Notes under the pieces: generated by a model | The model's database searches: none | What the model was told of the DNA's origin: nothing | What the model saw: only the letters and a program-made list of their open reading frames with translations | Assembly (NCBI GenBank): GCA_043820105.1 | Contig: JBDREC010000090.1 | Span: 124,001-188,000 of the forward strand | Reading direction: 5' to 3' | Source of the DNA: JBDREC01 sp043820105 [NCBI: Pseudomonadota bacterium] | Lineage (GTDB): Bacteria > Bdellovibrionota_F > JAHFAK01 | DNA: 64,000 nucleotides | Part shown: positions 27,010 through 35,531 of the stretch, piece by piece | How the letters are laid out: each line of letters starts with the position of its first letter | Position numbering within the stretch: the stretch's first letter is position 1 | Program-made: the position numbers and the translations under genes

Positions 27010-27906
27010 ATGAAACCAATAGCCGATTTAGATTATAAATTTTCAAAGAATTCAATTCAATTCCTTTTTCTTTTTTTCTTTATTGTACTTTTTTCATATA
27101 ATAATTCAAACGCAAATCAATGCTTGGATCTTTTTGAATCTGTTAATATTACCCCCAATACTATTTATGATAATAAAAGTTATTATCCTGCTTTATCAAC
27201 ACTTCCAAATTTTAAAGGTGTTAAAGCAGAGAAAAACCCCTTTGACACTGGAAACTCTAAAGGTGCCCATCGAGTAACTGAGAGGATTGATGGTATTGAT
27301 AGGGACGCCACAGACCTCATATTACTATCTGATTTATCAAAAGAATCTGCAGCTATGCTAGAAGAAGAAGCTTTTCGATTAATGATTTTAAAAGATATTG
27401 GTTATGAAGTAGGGATTATATTTGGAAAAACAATTATTAATGAACAACTATATTTAATCCAAGAAAGACAACTGTTTTTCTTAGACGCTGGTGGGCAATG
27501 CAAATTATCCTCTATTGCGGACCATATAAATCTTGATAGTGCTATTTCTTTAGTAAATATTTGGAACGCCTATGTGGGGAATGATGTTGAAATAGGCTTG
27601 TTTAGGATAGGGATGGCAAGAAACGGAAGATTTGCAGTTGTAAATCCAAGGTCAATGTCATTTGGAGTTATAGAAAAATCCCCTGTTAATTATTTGAAAA
27701 TGAGTATTCTTTTTAACCATGTACTATCAGTTCTAAAAACAAGAAAAAATGATGAATATCAAGCAGCGATTATTTATATGAAAAAACATTTATTCATACC
27801 TGATAATTCTGTAGCCAGGGATTCTGTTAAGTCTTTTGATGAAGAAAAATCCTTTGATAATGAAGTTGCTAATAGCTTATCGTCTGGTGAGCTGTCTTCT
27901 TATTAA
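27010..27906 (+). CDS. Exported protein of unknown function under a sigma-54 promoter
   Basis: A 298-residue protein. The N-terminus has a charged start, then a strongly hydrophobic Phe/Leu segment at about 17-33 followed by SNANQC, so it is a signal peptide or an anchor. The mature part is mixed alpha/beta with DRDATDLILLSDLSKESAA and a motif EVGIIFGKTIINEQLYLIQER; I recognise no family. The ATG at 27010 is chosen because the frame's upstream ATG at 26944 lies within the -24 region of the promoter. It ends four bases into the convergent 27903 gene. Confidence 0.72.
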   Translation: MKPIADLDYKFSKNSIQFLFLFFFIVLFSYNNSNANQCLDLFESVNITPNTIYDNKSYYPALSTLPNFKGVKAEKNPFDTGNSKGAHRVTERIDGIDRDATDLILLSDLSKESAAMLEEEAFRLMILKDIGYEVGIIFGKTIINEQLYLIQERQLFFLDAGGQCKLSSIADHINLDSAISLVNIWNAYVGNDVEIGLFRIGMARNGRFAVVNPRSMSFGVIEKSPVNYLKMSILFNHVLSVLKTRKNDEYQAAIIYMKKHLFIPDNSVARDSVKSFDEEKSFDNEVANSLSSGELSSY

Positions 27907-28298
27907 GGCTTCTCTTTTATCAGCCCAGAGGCCATTGCCTTTGTATCCTGGTCAGTTAATGAAATGTTTTCCCATTTTTTTCTAATGATCATTTCATCAA
28001 AACCGGTGATTTTAGCGGAATATTCCATTACAAAATTTGAAGAAGCAAATAATGATGATGAAATGGAATATAGATTATATACAAAATTTAGAAAATCTGA
28101 GCTTGAGGTATCAATGTTTTTAAGATGTTCATTTAAATATATTTTGATGCCATCTTGAATTATGTCAAAATCAGCTTCTCCTGAGCTATCAATTTTATTA
28201 ATTAGAAGCCTTAGTCTTATTCTTTTATCCTCAGTTATAAGTTCCAAAGCATTTATGGCAATTAAGGCCAGGAGTTCTTTTTTATCATTTAGGTTCAT
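27903..28298 (-). CDS. Small helical protein of unknown function
   Basis: 131 residues, predicted mostly helical, with no signal peptide or membrane segment. GGAG lies five bases before the ATG, which supports a real gene. It converges on the 27010 gene with a four-base overlap of stops. Upstream, the tRNA-Val terminator lies immediately before the Shine-Dalgarno sequence, and part of the T-run is shared with the leader. I recognise no motif. Confidence 0.6.
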   Translation of the reverse strand: MNLNDKKELLALIAINALELITEDKRIRLRLLINKIDSSGEADFDIIQDGIKIYLNEHLKNIDTSSSDFLNFVYNLYSISSSLFASSNFVMEYSAKITGFDEMIIRKKWENISLTDQDTKAMASGLIKEKP

Positions 28299-28307
28299 TT
28301 AGTCTCC

Positions 28308-28345
28308 AAAAAAAAAGTTTGCGAAAATAGAATTTCGCAAACTTT
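28308..28345 (-). terminator. Intrinsic terminator of the tRNA-Val gene
   Basis: A perfect 13-bp stem (AAAGTTTGCGAAA pairing with TTTCGCAAACTTT) with a six-base loop; on the minus strand a run of T residues follows. It lies just downstream of the tRNA 3' end. Confidence 0.85.
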
Positions 28346-28353
28346 ATAATTAA

Positions 28354-28427
28354 TAGGCGAAGAGGGGCTCGAACCCACGACCCTCGGCTTGTAAGGCCGA
28401 TGCTCTAGCCAACTGAGCTATCCGCCC
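28354..28427 (-). tRNA. tRNA-Val, anticodon UAC
   Basis: The minus strand folds as a complete cloverleaf: acceptor GGGCGGA with TTCGCCT (two G-U pairs), D arm GCTC-GAGC, anticodon stem TCGGC-GCCGA with loop CTTACAA (anticodon TAC), and T arm GTGGG-TTCGAGC-CCCTC, which has one T-T mismatch. Discriminator A; the 3' CCA is not encoded. It decodes GUA and, by wobble, other Val codons. Confidence 0.93.
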
Positions 28428-28557
28428 ACTATTTATTAGTTACCTTCCTAAAGAAAGTTTGATTCTTTTATTTATTTTTTGAATACAAGTCAATACTTTT
28501 TTATTCTGAAATTTTCCTTGTTGATTCACTAATTGTTTTTGTGTAAGCTTCTTATTT

Positions 28558-29430
28558 ATGAAGCAAAATATATTACAAAACCCTTTCTATAAGATTGATT
28601 TATTAAAGTACTCTCAAATTCTTGAAAACATTTGTGAACTTCCTGCCTTTTTTAAAGATATTGAAGAAATGAAACAAATGTTAATTAATCCTAATTCATC
28701 TTTGCAAGATCAAATCATTACTATGAATAAGATTAAAAAATATCAAAAAATAATTGATATCTTTGTTGAAGGCAAAGAGGATCTTATTATTGATAATAAA
28801 ATAAAGCAAAAAAAATTAGATGAGTTTTTATTTCTTTATAAGCACTTTCTTTATTTCCATAGGGAGCTTATATGCCGTTTGGGCAAAGAAGGAAAAATAG
28901 AGGCAAAAACCTTAATTAGCATTAGTACCCTTTTGAATAAATATTTAAATAACTTTAAGACAAGTGCGATTTATTCCATGGATTTTATGACTTGTAAAGA
29001 AGCTATAATCAGTTTTGAAGTAAGTGGTATAAGCTTTAAATCAGAAAGTTTAGCTAGATTTTACTTTAAAAATACAGATTCAAAAAGGGCTGTTATTTTC
29101 TTTATTGTAAGTCTAGGCGAATTTATAGATGAAGAAATTAATAGGCTGATTGATATTAAAAATAACTATGAAGCTTACATTTTAAATGGATTGGGTTCAA
29201 GCCTTGTTGATTGTTTAGCTAATGATCTTACAAAATATATAATGGATATTAAGCTTATTAATTCTCACGGAAAAGCATTAAAAAGATTTTCTCCTGGTTA
29301 TGGAGATTTTGCTTTAAATAATCAAAGGGAAATATTTAAGCTTTTAAATCCAAGTCAAATTGGTGTTTTCTTAAATGATAACATGATAATGGTTCCTGAG
29401 AAATCAGTTAGTGGGTTGATTTCTTATTAG
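28558..29430 (+). CDS. Stand-alone protein with a MetH reactivation-like C-terminal domain
   Basis: The C-terminal half matches the activation domain of cobalamin-dependent methionine synthase: GLGSSLVDCLANDLTKY, then KRFSPGYGDFALNNQREI near residue 241, then PSQIGVFLNDNMIMVPEKSVSGL. The RxSPGY motif contacts SAM in MetH. In organisms with split MetH this domain is a separate protein that reductively remethylates the cobalamin. The first 130 residues are an unrelated helical extension that I cannot place. No other methionine genes are nearby. It ends at the start of a GGGAACAA array. Confidence 0.75.
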   Translation: MKQNILQNPFYKIDLLKYSQILENICELPAFFKDIEEMKQMLINPNSSLQDQIITMNKIKKYQKIIDIFVEGKEDLIIDNKIKQKKLDEFLFLYKHFLYFHRELICRLGKEGKIEAKTLISISTLLNKYLNNFKTSAIYSMDFMTCKEAIISFEVSGISFKSESLARFYFKNTDSKRAVIFFIVSLGEFIDEEINRLIDIKNNYEAYILNGLGSSLVDCLANDLTKYIMDIKLINSHGKALKRFSPGYGDFALNNQREIFKLLNPSQIGVFLNDNMIMVPEKSVSGLISY

Positions 29431-29458
29431 GGAACAAGGGAACAAGGGGACAAGGGAA
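29429..29458. repeat. Octad array, unit GGGAACAA
   Basis: Three units, two GGGAACAA and one GGGGACAA, begin at the last base of the preceding stop codon and end before the convergent deoC stop. It is the same unit as at 22309. Confidence 0.75.
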
Positions 29459-29463
29459 GATGA

Positions 29464-30294
29464 TTAATAGGCGGAAGTAGAAACTTTTCCTTGTACTATT
29501 TCAACTGATGAAGAAGCTCCTAGTCTATTTGCTCCGGCATTAATCATGTCTATTGCATCTTTAATACTTCTAACACCACCTGAAGCTTTTACACCCATTT
29601 CTGGACCTACTATTGCGCGCATTAATTTTATGTCTTCTACAGTTGCTCCACCACCACCAAAACCAGTTGAAGTTTTAACAAAGGCAGCTTTTGCTACTTT
29701 TGATAAAGCACAAGAAATTATTTTTTCTTCTTTTGTTAGTTTTGAAGTTTCTAAAATAACTTTAACAGGGTAGGGATGAGACGCTTCAACAACAGCAACA
29801 ATGTCTTCATATACAGCCGCATAGTCTCGAGATTTTAAGGCTCCTATATTAATTACCATGTCAATTTCCTGAGCACCCGCTTTTATTGCTTCTGTTGCTT
29901 CATAAGCTTTGGCAGAAGGTGTTGATGCTCCAAGTGGAAAGCCAACAACAGCAATTGGCATTACAGGGCAATCTGCTAGTAATTTAGTAGCTAAAGGGAT
30001 ATTGGAGGAATTCACGCAAACAGTCTTAAAGTTGTTTTCTTTTGCTTCTTTGCATAATTTAGTAATTTCAGCTTCTGTTGCATCTGGTTTTAATTGTGTA
30101 TGGTCTATCATTGAAGCTAAATTGATATTTTTTGGCAAACTAGTATTTGAAGCAGATGTTGAAGTTTTGCATTTATTTTTACCTAAATAGCTCTGCATAT
30201 ATTCTGATTTAGATTTAGTATTATCTGATTTTGTGTAGTTTTTTGTTAAACTTTGAGATATAAAATCTGGAAATTTCACTTTGCTTTTACTCAT
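29464..30294 (-). CDS. deoC: Deoxyribose-phosphate aldolase
   Basis: DeoC cleaves 2-deoxyribose 5-phosphate to glyceraldehyde 3-phosphate and acetaldehyde in deoxynucleoside catabolism. The TIM barrel contains MIDHTQLKPDATE, EIDMVINIGAL and the Schiff-base Lys207 in AFVKTSTGF; the phosphate loop GASSSVEI is near the end. The first 50 residues are a Ser/Lys/Asn-rich extension absent from standard DeoC, which accounts for 276 rather than about 220 residues. It is the last gene of the minus-strand run after the FHA gene. Confidence 0.94.
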   Translation of the reverse strand: MSKSKVKFPDFISQSLTKNYTKSDNTKSKSEYMQSYLGKNKCKTSTSASNTSLPKNINLASMIDHTQLKPDATEAEITKLCKEAKENNFKTVCVNSSNIPLATKLLADCPVMPIAVVGFPLGASTPSAKAYEATEAIKAGAQEIDMVINIGALKSRDYAAVYEDIVAVVEASHPYPVKVILETSKLTKEEKIISCALSKVAKAAFVKTSTGFGGGGATVEDIKLMRAIVGPEMGVKASGGVRSIKDAIDMINAGANRLGASSSVEIVQGKVSTSAY

Positions 30295-30382
30295 ATTAAA
30301 CCTATTTTATGATTTTATTAATTATTTTGTGCAAAAAGAATTAAGCTATAAGTTTTAAAATGTCAAAGGCAAATATTTGATC

Positions 30383-31186
30383 TTATGAAAGCTCTATAAA
30401 AAGCTTCATGACTGTATTACCGATGGCAATAAGGTCTCCATTTTTTAATTTCTGACTAGATACTTTTCTATTATTTACATATGTTCCATTTGTGGAATCA
30501 AGGTCTCTAATATAGATTTGTGCTTCGCTAAATACTTCTATAAGTGAGTGTTTTCTGGAAACATCGGAATCATGGTTTAGATTAAAATCAGCATTGATCC
30601 TACCAATTAATATTGAACCTTTTTGAAATTGGAACATATTATTTTTCATTTTAGGTTCTAAAATTTGTAAATATATTTTTGCACTTTTTAGTTTCGGTGG
30701 ATTCGCGACCTTTGCAAGGTTTCCTTTTGATGAAGACTTTCCATCATGCGTATCTAATTTTTTTAGTTCGCCTTCAATGGTTTTTCTGATTTCAGTGTAA
30801 ACCTGTGTTCCCTTTGTTTGTGTTTTATCTTGTTCCTGTATATTTGCTTTTTTAATTGGAGGATGTTTTTTTGGAGGTTTTCCAATGCTTATTAAAATTG
30901 TAGAATAACCAATTTGAATCTTATCATCATGTTTGAGTTTTGCTTTTTTGACTTGCTTTGAATTAACAAAAATACCATTAAGACTATCAAGATCAAAGAT
31001 AAAAAAATTGCCAGCAATAAATTCTATTAAGGCATGTGTACCAGATGCTTTTTTATCCTGAAGGATTATATCCCCAGTTCTTCTTCCAATAACAGTTTTA
31101 TTATTTTTAAGTTCAAGTATGAGACCTAAGTTGTTGCCTCTGATTACTTCTAAGTATGCATTTTTAGGAATTTTATTATTGTTCAA
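30383..31186 (-). CDS. Double FHA-domain protein
   Basis: Two forkhead-associated domains that bind phosphothreonine. The first (about residues 22-100) has VIGRRTGD, the less usual SGTHALIEF and NGIFVNSKQV. The second (about 185-260) has the canonical ILIGR, SRKHSLIEV and DSTNGTYVNNRKV. The linker is basic and Lys/Thr-rich. The first domain lacks the usual SRxH Arg, so only the second is clearly competent. The start is TTG with AAAGGTAG upstream. Since the window encodes a Ser/Thr kinase, a phosphosignalling role is plausible but not shown. Confidence 0.88.
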   Translation of the reverse strand: MNNNKIPKNAYLEVIRGNNLGLILELKNNKTVIGRRTGDIILQDKKASGTHALIEFIAGNFFIFDLDSLNGIFVNSKQVKKAKLKHDDKIQIGYSTILISIGKPPKKHPPIKKANIQEQDKTQTKGTQVYTEIRKTIEGELKKLDTHDGKSSSKGNLAKVANPPKLKSAKIYLQILEPKMKNNMFQFQKGSILIGRINADFNLNHDSDVSRKHSLIEVFSEAQIYIRDLDSTNGTYVNNRKVSSQKLKNGDLIAIGNTVMKLFIELS

Positions 31187-31198
31187 CTTTCTACCTTT

Positions 31199-32131
31199 TT
31201 ATTCTAAATGATCAAATAGATTAGTACTTAAGTATCTTTCCCCAGTGTCTGGCAAGAGCACAACTATTACCTTGCCTCTATTTTCTTCTTTCTTAGCTTC
31301 AGCAAGGGCTGCCCATAGTGCGGCTCCTGATGAAATGCCAGTTAAAATCCCTTCTTTTCGTGCAGCAAGATTAGCAGCAAAAAAAGCATTTTTTGTGCTT
31401 ACTTTAATAATTTTATCAATTATTTCAAGTTTAAGGACTTCAGGTATGAAACCTGCACCAATTCCCTGTAGCTTATGTGGTCCTGGGTTTTCTCCTGATA
31501 AAACAGCTGAATCTTCAGGTTCAACTGCAATCAACGTTAAGTCAGGATTTCGATTTTTTAAAATTAGGCCTACCCCAGTAATAGTTCCACCAGTACCAAC
31601 ACCTGAAACAAAAATGTCTATATTGCCATCTGTATCACTCCATATTTCTTCTGCAGTAGTTGTTTTATGGATGTTAGGGTTAGCTGGATTTTGAAACTGT
31701 TGAGGCATGAAATAATTTTCATTATCATGTAAAATCTCTTGAGCTTTACTTATTGCTCCCTTCATTCCAAGTTTTCCATCAGTAAGAATAATTTTAGCTC
31801 CAAAGGCTGCAAGCAATTTTCTTCTTTCAATGCTCATTGTATCTGGCATTGTAAGTTCTAACTTATATTCTTTTGAAGCACAAACCATTGCAAGCCCAAT
31901 TCCTGTATTACCACTTGTTGGTTCAATAATTGTCGTATCTTGATTAATAATCCCTTTTTCTTGGGCATCATTGATCATTGCAAGTGCTATTCTATCTTTT
32001 ACGCTTGAACATGGATTAAATGTTTCAATTTTAGCTAAAACCTTGCCAGGTAAATCAGATGAAAGTTTATTTAACTCAACTAAGGGAGTATTTCCCACTA
32101 GTTCCAAAATATTTTTATATATTTTCCCCAA
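31199..32131 (-). CDS. cysK: Cysteine synthase (O-acetylserine sulfhydrylase)
   Basis: A PLP enzyme making cysteine from O-acetylserine and sulfide. PLP Lys45 is in NPCSSVKDRIA, the substrate loop TSGNTGIGLA follows, and GTGGTITG is the PLP phosphate loop. At 310 residues it has typical length. The start is TTG with AAGGAG eight bases upstream. It is embedded between signalling genes rather than sulfur genes. Confidence 0.95.
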   Translation of the reverse strand: MGKIYKNILELVGNTPLVELNKLSSDLPGKVLAKIETFNPCSSVKDRIALAMINDAQEKGIINQDTTIIEPTSGNTGIGLAMVCASKEYKLELTMPDTMSIERRKLLAAFGAKIILTDGKLGMKGAISKAQEILHDNENYFMPQQFQNPANPNIHKTTTAEEIWSDTDGNIDIFVSGVGTGGTITGVGLILKNRNPDLTLIAVEPEDSAVLSGENPGPHKLQGIGAGFIPEVLKLEIIDKIIKVSTKNAFFAANLAARKEGILTGISSGAALWAALAEAKKEENRGKVIVVLLPDTGERYLSTNLFDHLE

Positions 32132-32159
32132 TGATTTATCTCCTTGATTATCAACAGTT

Positions 32160-33131
32160 TTATTTCATGTTTTTAATGACTTCATTAAAAGCATCTACAA
32201 CGATAGGATCATATAGCTTTCCAGACAATTTATTAATTTCTTTATAAGCATTAATTTTGCTTCTAGCTTTTTTATATGGTCTTTTAGTTGTAATAGCATC
32301 ATAAGCATCAACAACTGAAATAATTTTAGCAAAAAGAGGAATTTTATTCTTTGAAAGACCTTTTGGATAACCACTTCCATCATGCATTTCATGATGATGT
32401 AGAACACCTTTCACTATTTTTGGAGAGAACTTCATAGACTCAAGAATTTGTGCACCCATCACAGTGTGAGTTTTTATTATTTCAAATTCTATTTTTGTTA
32501 GACTGCCTTTTTTATTTAGAATTTCTGAAGGTATTGCTACCTTGCCAAGGTCATGTAAAATTGCAGCTATTTTTAAAAATTCAAGCTCTTTACCTTTTAA
32601 ACCCAGATTTTGGCCAATTTTTTCTGCTAGCTCAGAAACTCTTTTACAATGTCCATTAGTTGTCGGATCATTCATTTCTACAGCAATACCAAGGCCATAA
32701 ATTGTGTTCATATAAGTTTTATGAAGATTCTTATTTGCTTTAATGAGGTCTTGTTCAAGTCTTGTAATTTTAAAAAAATTGTGAATTCTTACCAGGAGCT
32801 CCCTGGAGTTAAAGGGTTTTGTAATATAATCAATTGCTCCAAGATTTAAACCTTTTAATTTGGATTCACTGTCTGATTTTGCACTGAGAAAGATTATTGG
32901 TTTTTTATTTAGTATTTTATTTTTCTTTAAGTCCTGAAAAAAATCAAAACCACTTTTTTCAGGGAGCATAATATCAAGAAGTATAAGATCTGGTTTAAAA
33001 GAAAGAGCCTTTTCAAGTCCTTCTTTGGCGTTCATCGCTGATTCAAGTTGATAATTATCAGATTCAAGTATCTTTCTTAGAAGAAAGAGAACATCAAGCT
33101 CATCATCAATTAAAAGTATTTTTTTATTCAT
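32160..33131 (-). CDS. Response regulator with HD-GYP phosphodiesterase domain
   Basis: The receiver domain (1-120) has the DD pair, the phosphoacceptor Asp in LILLDIMLP and Lys in YITKPF. After a coiled linker the HD-GYP domain shows NGHCKRVSELA, the metal pair HDLGKVAIP, and HHHEMHDGSGYPKGL. HD-GYP enzymes hydrolyse cyclic di-GMP; the HDGSGYP form retains the GYP element. It lies five bases downstream of the GGDEF regulator gene, so synthesis and breakdown of the second messenger are probably co-expressed. Confidence 0.93.
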   Translation of the reverse strand: MNKKILLIDDELDVLFLLRKILESDNYQLESAMNAKEGLEKALSFKPDLILLDIMLPEKSGFDFFQDLKKNKILNKKPIIFLSAKSDSESKLKGLNLGAIDYITKPFNSRELLVRIHNFFKITRLEQDLIKANKNLHKTYMNTIYGLGIAVEMNDPTTNGHCKRVSELAEKIGQNLGLKGKELEFLKIAAILHDLGKVAIPSEILNKKGSLTKIEFEIIKTHTVMGAQILESMKFSPKIVKGVLHHHEMHDGSGYPKGLSKNKIPLFAKIISVVDAYDAITTKRPYKKARSKINAYKEINKLSGKLYDPIVVDAFNEVIKNMK

Positions 33132-33135
33132 AGTT

Positions 33136-34071
33136 TTATGTTTTTCTTAAGTTTAACTTATAAACAGATCCAGTAAAACCTTTGGCATATTTTTTCATGT
33201 CATTTGCAGAGTCAATAATTTCATAATAGCTTTTTAAACCTTTTCTGTAGCCGTCAGTTATACCAATTGATAAGGTCATTAATGGAAACTTATTTTCATT
33301 TCCAGACCTATCTAAACCTATTATATATCCAAGCCTTCTATCATTGCTATTATAACATTTAATAATAAATTCATCAAAAGCTTTAATTAAATATCTGCAA
33401 ATATTTTCATAATGTTTCATTGAACTTATTATTATGAAATCATCTCCACCAATATGGCCAATAAAATCATCACTAGTGCCAAATTCTTTCACTGAAGCTA
33501 GAATAAGTGCTCCAACTTTTTTTATTATTTCATTTCCTTTGTCATAGCCATACTTATCATTATAGGATTTGAAATTATCAATATCTGCATAGCAAAGTGC
33601 GAACTTATTTTTTTGTGTAAACTTAGTTTGCAGTGTTTTGTGGATGAGGTTGTTTCCTGGCAGTAGTGTTGTTGGGTTAACATCTATGCTATGTTGTTTT
33701 CTAAGGAAGGCCATATTAATTCTGGCAATCAATTCTGTTGCGCTATATGGTTTTGTTATATAATCATCAGCTCCTGCTAAAACACCTTTTCTAAGACTTT
33801 CTATATCGGAATTTCCAGTTAACATAATAATGATTATTTGTGAGGTTTCGAAACCTTTACGTAAAAATTCACAGACTTCAAAACCATTCATATTAGGCAT
33901 TGTAAGGTCGAGTAAAATTATATCAGGAGAAAAGGTTCTTGCCATTTTAATAGCAGTTTCACCATTCAAGGCTTCTTGGACAGCATAATTTTGATTGCCC
34001 AACTGTAATTTAAGTAAATTTATAGTTTCAATATCATCATCAACAATTAATATTTTTGTTTTTTCGTCCAA
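33136..34071 (-). CDS. Response regulator with GGDEF-type (GGDDF) domain
   Basis: The receiver domain (1-120) has acidic DDD, LILLDLTMP and YITKPY. The output domain reads ALCYADIDNFKSYNDKYGYDKGNEII followed by HIGGDDF in place of GGDEF. The Asp-for-Glu change preserves an acid and may or may not support diguanylate cyclase activity. The start is TTG. It overlaps neither neighbour, with gaps of four to five bases on each side, so it belongs to one transcript with the CDP-alcohol transferase and HD-GYP genes. Confidence 0.88.
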   Translation of the reverse strand: MDEKTKILIVDDDIETINLLKLQLGNQNYAVQEALNGETAIKMARTFSPDIILLDLTMPNMNGFEVCEFLRKGFETSQIIIIMLTGNSDIESLRKGVLAGADDYITKPYSATELIARINMAFLRKQHSIDVNPTTLLPGNNLIHKTLQTKFTQKNKFALCYADIDNFKSYNDKYGYDKGNEIIKKVGALILASVKEFGTSDDFIGHIGGDDFIIISSMKHYENICRYLIKAFDEFIIKCYNSNDRRLGYIIGLDRSGNENKFPLMTLSIGITDGYRKGLKSYYEIIDSANDMKKYAKGFTGSVYKLNLRKT

Positions 34072-34076
34072 AAAAA

Positions 34077-34772
34077 CTATCCTGTTTTGTTTTTTTCATT
34101 AATTTTGTCAATTTGTCTAACAACATGAATGATTCTTTGCAATGCTGTATAGTTTGTTAGTACACTTAAGATAACAATTACACCAATTAAAAGATGTTGA
34201 GGAACATGATGGGGATCAGTAGCAAATGGCATAAGGCTAACTGTTATTAATGAGCTAAATAAGGATCCAATTCCGAGATAAACTATTCTTTCAGGTCTTT
34301 GCATTAAGCCAACCTTGCAATCGATATTTAATGTTTCAGCTCTTGACTTTGTATAGCTAACCATTAGAGAGCCTAGTAATGCTGCTAGTGCAAAAAACAT
34401 TACCCAGGATTCTCTATAGAAAAATATTAAGCCTGTGTAAAGGGCAGCATCTGCATATCTATCGAGAACTGAATCAAAGTAAGCCCCTGTTACAGTAGTT
34501 TTTTTCGTAGCCCTTGCTACTCTTCCATCCAGAAAGTCAAAGTTTCCAGCCAAAAGAATTACAACTCCAGCAAAAAAGAAATAACCTATAGAAAATAAAT
34601 ATCCAGCTATTACATTTAGTGCAAAACCAAATATTGTTAAAAAGTTTGGAGATATCTCTATTTCAATACAATAGTCTTCAAAAGGTTTAATAACTTTATA
34701 AACCCACCACTCACGAACAGAATATGCAAGCATCTTAGACGAAGAAAGTTCCTTTATTTTATCTTCTTCCAT
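34077..34772 (-). CDS. CDP-alcohol phosphatidyltransferase family protein
   Basis: An inner-membrane enzyme that transfers a phosphatidyl group from CDP-diacylglycerol to an alcohol. The full signature is present: DFLDGRVAR, eight residues, GAYFDSVLD, in which the Asp residues bind two metal ions. It has about six membrane segments and 231 residues. The acceptor cannot be read from sequence; phosphatidylglycerophosphate or inositol-type synthases are options. Confidence 0.9.
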   Translation of the reverse strand: MEEDKIKELSSSKMLAYSVREWWVYKVIKPFEDYCIEIEISPNFLTIFGFALNVIAGYLFSIGYFFFAGVVILLAGNFDFLDGRVARATKKTTVTGAYFDSVLDRYADAALYTGLIFFYRESWVMFFALAALLGSLMVSYTKSRAETLNIDCKVGLMQRPERIVYLGIGSLFSSLITVSLMPFATDPHHVPQHLLIGVIVILSVLTNYTALQRIIHVVRQIDKINEKNKTG

Positions 34773-34812
34773 AATTTATAATTCTTTCGGTAAATATTAT
34801 AATAATGGATTG

Positions 34813-34840
34813 ATTCTATTTTCTTAGTAAAATTAGTCAA
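34813..34840 (-). promoter_or_regulatory. Sigma-70 promoter for the CDP-alcohol transferase/response-regulator unit
   Basis: On the minus strand TTGACT (34840-34835), a 16-bp spacer and TAGAAT (34818-34813), each one base from consensus. It lies about 41 bases before the ATG at 34772, in the one large gap of this gene run. Confidence 0.55.
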
Positions 34841-34858
34841 ATGATTAATGGAAAAGTG

Positions 34859-34887
34859 TTTAGTATTAGGTATTCAGTATTCGGAAT
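34859..34887. repeat. Short heptad array, unit TATTCAG
   Basis: Units TATTAGG, TATTCAG and TATTCGG in tandem, immediately after the lipB stop. Short and degenerate, but with the same 7-bp period as the other arrays. Confidence 0.55.
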
Positions 34888-34890
34888 TTA

Positions 34891-35517
34891 TTATTCTAAG
34901 TGAGTTTTATTGAAAATTATCACTAAATTTTGTTTTAATTCATTCATGTTTACTTTATTTTCAAGTATTTTTTCCATTGAAGTCATTTTAATCTCATTCA
35001 AACCACATGGATTGATTAAATTAAAATACGAAAGATCTGTTGAAACATTTAGGGCAAAACCATGAAATGTGACCCATTTTTTCACAGCTACCCCTATTGA
35101 TGCTATTTTTTTGTTATCTACCCAGGCTCCAATATAATTTTCTTTTTGTTTGGCCTGAATTTTATATTTTTCTAATAGATCTATAATAATTTTTTCAAGC
35201 TTGTGAATATGTGATTTTATTTTTTTATAATCTGTGTTTAATTTAAAGATTGGATAGCATACTAGTTGACCAGGTCCGTGATAAGTTATATCACCACCTC
35301 TTTCAGTTTCTACTATTGTGATTTTATTATCTGCTAAAATTTCATTTGCTACAAGAATGTTTTCAGTAACACCTCTTTTGCCAAAAGTGAGAGTATGAGG
35401 ATGCTCAACAAAAATAACTGTATCACTAATTTCATCATTTAGACGTTTTTTAACTAGTGTTATTTGAAACTCATATGTTTTTTGATAATCCTGTATCTGT
35501 AGATCAATGAAATCCAT
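34891..35517 (-). CDS. lipB: Octanoyltransferase LipB
   Basis: LipB transfers octanoate from acyl-carrier protein to lipoyl domains. The motifs GGDITYHGPGQLVCYP, KKIASIGVAVKKWVTFHG (catalytic Lys) and NPCGL (catalytic Cys) are all present in 208 residues. There is no strong Shine-Dalgarno sequence; the gene starts 15 bases after the PilZ stop, suggesting coupling. No lipA is seen in the window. Confidence 0.95.
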   Translation of the reverse strand: MDFIDLQIQDYQKTYEFQITLVKKRLNDEISDTVIFVEHPHTLTFGKRGVTENILVANEILADNKITIVETERGGDITYHGPGQLVCYPIFKLNTDYKKIKSHIHKLEKIIIDLLEKYKIQAKQKENYIGAWVDNKKIASIGVAVKKWVTFHGFALNVSTDLSYFNLINPCGLNEIKMTSMEKILENKVNMNELKQNLVIIFNKTHLE

Positions 35518-35531
35518 ATTTTTATATTTTA

